From contig CM055757.1 in NCBI GenBank assembly GCA_029465975.1, positions 2,571,551-2,635,550 on the forward strand: DNA of 64,000 nucleotides, in the 5' to 3' direction. This stretch comes from Dallia pectoralis. Taxonomy: Eukaryota > Chordata > Actinopteri > Esociformes > Umbridae. Positions 63,683 to 64,000 of the stretch are shown here, piece after piece (within the stretch, counting starts at the first letter, position 1; the number at the start of each line of letters is the position of its first letter). Under the pieces are notes generated by a model. The model saw nothing but the letters and a program-made list of their open reading frames with translations. It was not told where the DNA came from and did not search any database. Position numbers and translations under genes: made by a program.

Positions 63683-64000
63683 GCAACACATGCCACACGT
63701 CATGTCAGACCGCCGCCACATGTCATGTCAGACCGCCGCCACACGTCATGTCAGACCGGCACCACACGTCATGTCAGACCGGCGCCACACGTCATGTCAG
63801 ACCGGCGCCACACGTCATGTCAGACCGCCGCCACACGTCATGTCAGACCGCCGCCACACGTCATGTCAGACCGGCGCCACACGTCTTGTCAGACCGCCGC
63901 CACACGTCTTGTCAGACCGCCGCCACACGTCATGTCAGACCGCCGCCACACGTCATGTCAGACCGGCGCCACACGTCATGTCAGACCGGCGCCACACGTC
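63683..64000 (+). repeat. 22-bp minisatellite running off the right edge
   Basis: About 14 copies of CGCCACACGTCATGTCAGACC with CCGCC/CGGCG variants. The right end is outside the window. Confidence 0.95.

Overview
This is a vertebrate nuclear window, and almost certainly a teleost one. It carries five intron-split protein genes with GT-AG junctions. In order they are MAP4K5 (3' end, +), CDKL1 (+), DMAC2L (ATP synthase factor B, formerly ATP5S, -), L2HGDH (+) and SOS2 (5' part, +). The same five genes lie together on human chromosome 14q in the same order and with the same relative strands, so this is ancient conserved microsynteny. The mobile-element fossils (L2-type LINEs with a GATT-rich tail, hAT and Tc1 elements) and scattered modules around TAGTGCACTA / GGCACCCTATT suggest a ray-finned fish, perhaps of the salmonid-pike group. 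The lineage assignment is inference only.

Layout. 56-5377: last five coding exons of MAP4K5. 5378 to about 8020: its probable 3'UTR. 8.0-14.4 kb: intergenic DNA with a LINE fragment and a large 33-bp array. 14498-24479: complete CDKL1 coding sequence in nine exons (349 aa); its first intron holds a 4-kb tandem array. 26185-28367: complete DMAC2L on the minus strand in four coding exons (201 aa), tail-to-tail with CDKL1 and head-to-head with L2HGDH. 29060-36436: complete L2HGDH in ten exons (448 aa). 39750 to the window end: the first seven coding exons of SOS2 (356 codons: histone-fold region and the start of the DH domain), with the gene continuing to the right.

The genes are not an operon. 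DMAC2L and L2HGDH both encode mitochondrial proteins and share a gap of about 690 bp between start codons, so a bidirectional promoter is likely. MAP4K5, CDKL1 and SOS2 are signalling genes (JNK-pathway kinase, CMGC kinase, Ras exchange factor).

The striking property of the window is tandem-repeat load. More than 30 minisatellites with units of 12-63 bp, plus long dinucleotide runs, add up by my span counts to roughly 30% of the sequence. Many lie directly against exon ends. Several copy a splice donor or acceptor, and two (after L2HGDH exon 5 and SOS2 exon 3) have units divisible by three that stay open in the coding frame. The other notable coding observation is that the two cysteines of the factor B dithiol are Asn and Ser in this DMAC2L. 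I found no RNA genes, CRISPR arrays or complete transposase genes, and no convincing wholly new molecular system. The splice-site-anchored arrays and the altered DMAC2L are the best leads.
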